A DNA stretch of 5,766 nucleotides from an uncultured Devosia sp. (lineage in GTDB: Bacteria > Pseudomonadota > Alphaproteobacteria > Rhizobiales > Devosiaceae): assembly GCA_946481445.1 (NCBI GenBank), contig CAMLOA010000153.1, forward strand, positions 1-5,766, read 5' to 3'. Numbering within the stretch: position 1 is the stretch's first letter; each line of letters opens with the position of its first letter. Below the pieces are notes generated by a model, which made no database searches, was not told the DNA's origin, and saw only the letters and a list, made by a program, of their open reading frames with translations. This document shows, in pieces, positions 5,553-5,766 of the stretch. Both the position numbers and the translations under genes were made by a program.

Positions 5553-5766
5553 GGGTCGCCGCGCTGCTTCTTGCCGCGCGCGATTTCGGTCGCGAGCGCA
5601 TCGAGCCTGACGGGCCAGAAGACCCGGAAGCGTTCCAGCCAGTCGTCGATGTCGCGCAGCGGCGTGGTATCGAGCTTGTAGACGCGCCGCGTGCCTTCGG
5701 GCCGCACCGTCGCGAATCCTGCCTCGCGCAGGACCTTCAAGTGCTGGCTGACGCCGGCCTGGGAGA
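5549..5766 (-). CDS. ArsR-family winged-helix transcriptional regulator, C-terminal part (runs off right edge)
   Basis: The 71 or so residues in the window start inside the recognition helix of a winged helix-turn-helix: SQAGVSQHLKVLREAGF, followed by the wing VRPEGTRRVYKLD. The C-terminal helix LRDIDDWLERFRVFWPVRLDALATEIARGKK is like that of ArsR regulators often found with SRPBCC (Aha1-like) proteins. The part seen has no histidine- or cysteine-rich metal site in the last helix; the usual cysteine motif of metal sensors would lie beyond the edge, so ligand type is open. Its start lies off the window. The stop TAG (minus, 5551-5549) overlaps the glucosidase stop TAG (plus, 5550-5552), giving a 4-base tail-to-tail overlap. 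No SRPBCC gene follows it on this strand, since the glucosidase occupies that place. Nothing shows that it regulates the glucosidase. Confidence 0.9.
   Translation of the reverse strand, partial: SQAGVSQHLKVLREAGFATVRPEGTRRVYKLDTTPLRDIDDWLERFRVFWPVRLDALATEIARGKKQRGDP

Overview
The window is a compact, high-GC stretch of an ordinary bacterial chromosome. It most likely comes from an alphaproteobacterium of the Hyphomicrobiales; a Devosia-like member is a guess from the style of the proteins, not something shown here. Pointers are the DUF2189 membrane protein, a GST-fold protein of the FzlA type, a UppP matching the E. coli catalytic numbering at its N-terminus, a LolA-type lipoprotein chaperone, and a GH13 alpha-glucosidase of the rhizobial AglA type. 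No RNA gene, insertion sequence, CRISPR array, prophage or attachment site is visible. No stretch over 300 bases lacks a gene.

Layout. Positions 1-218 (minus) hold the N-terminus of MutS, which runs off the left edge. Upstream of it on the same strand are a DUF2189 multi-pass membrane protein (316-1131) and a GST-fold protein, probably FzlA (1278-1955). These three point left and may be partly co-transcribed, although gaps of 97 and 146 bases leave room for separate promoters. A 119-base divergent gap leads to uppP (2075-2887, plus). It converges with a lolA-like gene (2892-3515, minus), only 4 bases separating the stop codons. A second 119-base divergent gap leads to a rightward pair: a small, unrecognised, probably exported protein (3635-3943) and, 4 bases later, a GH13 alpha-glucosidase (3948-5552). 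The right edge holds the C-terminal part of an ArsR-type regulator (5549-5766, minus), whose stop codon overlaps that of the glucosidase within the palindrome CTAG.

Functional reading. The middle of the window has a cell-envelope and division theme: FzlA (septal constriction), UppP (undecaprenyl-phosphate recycling for peptidoglycan) and LolA (lipoprotein traffic). They are adjacent but in different orientations, so this is a neighbourhood and not an operon. The glucosidase is a cytoplasmic sugar-catabolic enzyme without a sugar transporter next to it here. I found no convincing evidence of a new multi-gene system. The most open items are the small secreted protein coupled to the glucosidase, the palindrome before mutS, and the absence of CTAG from coding sequence except at stop codons.
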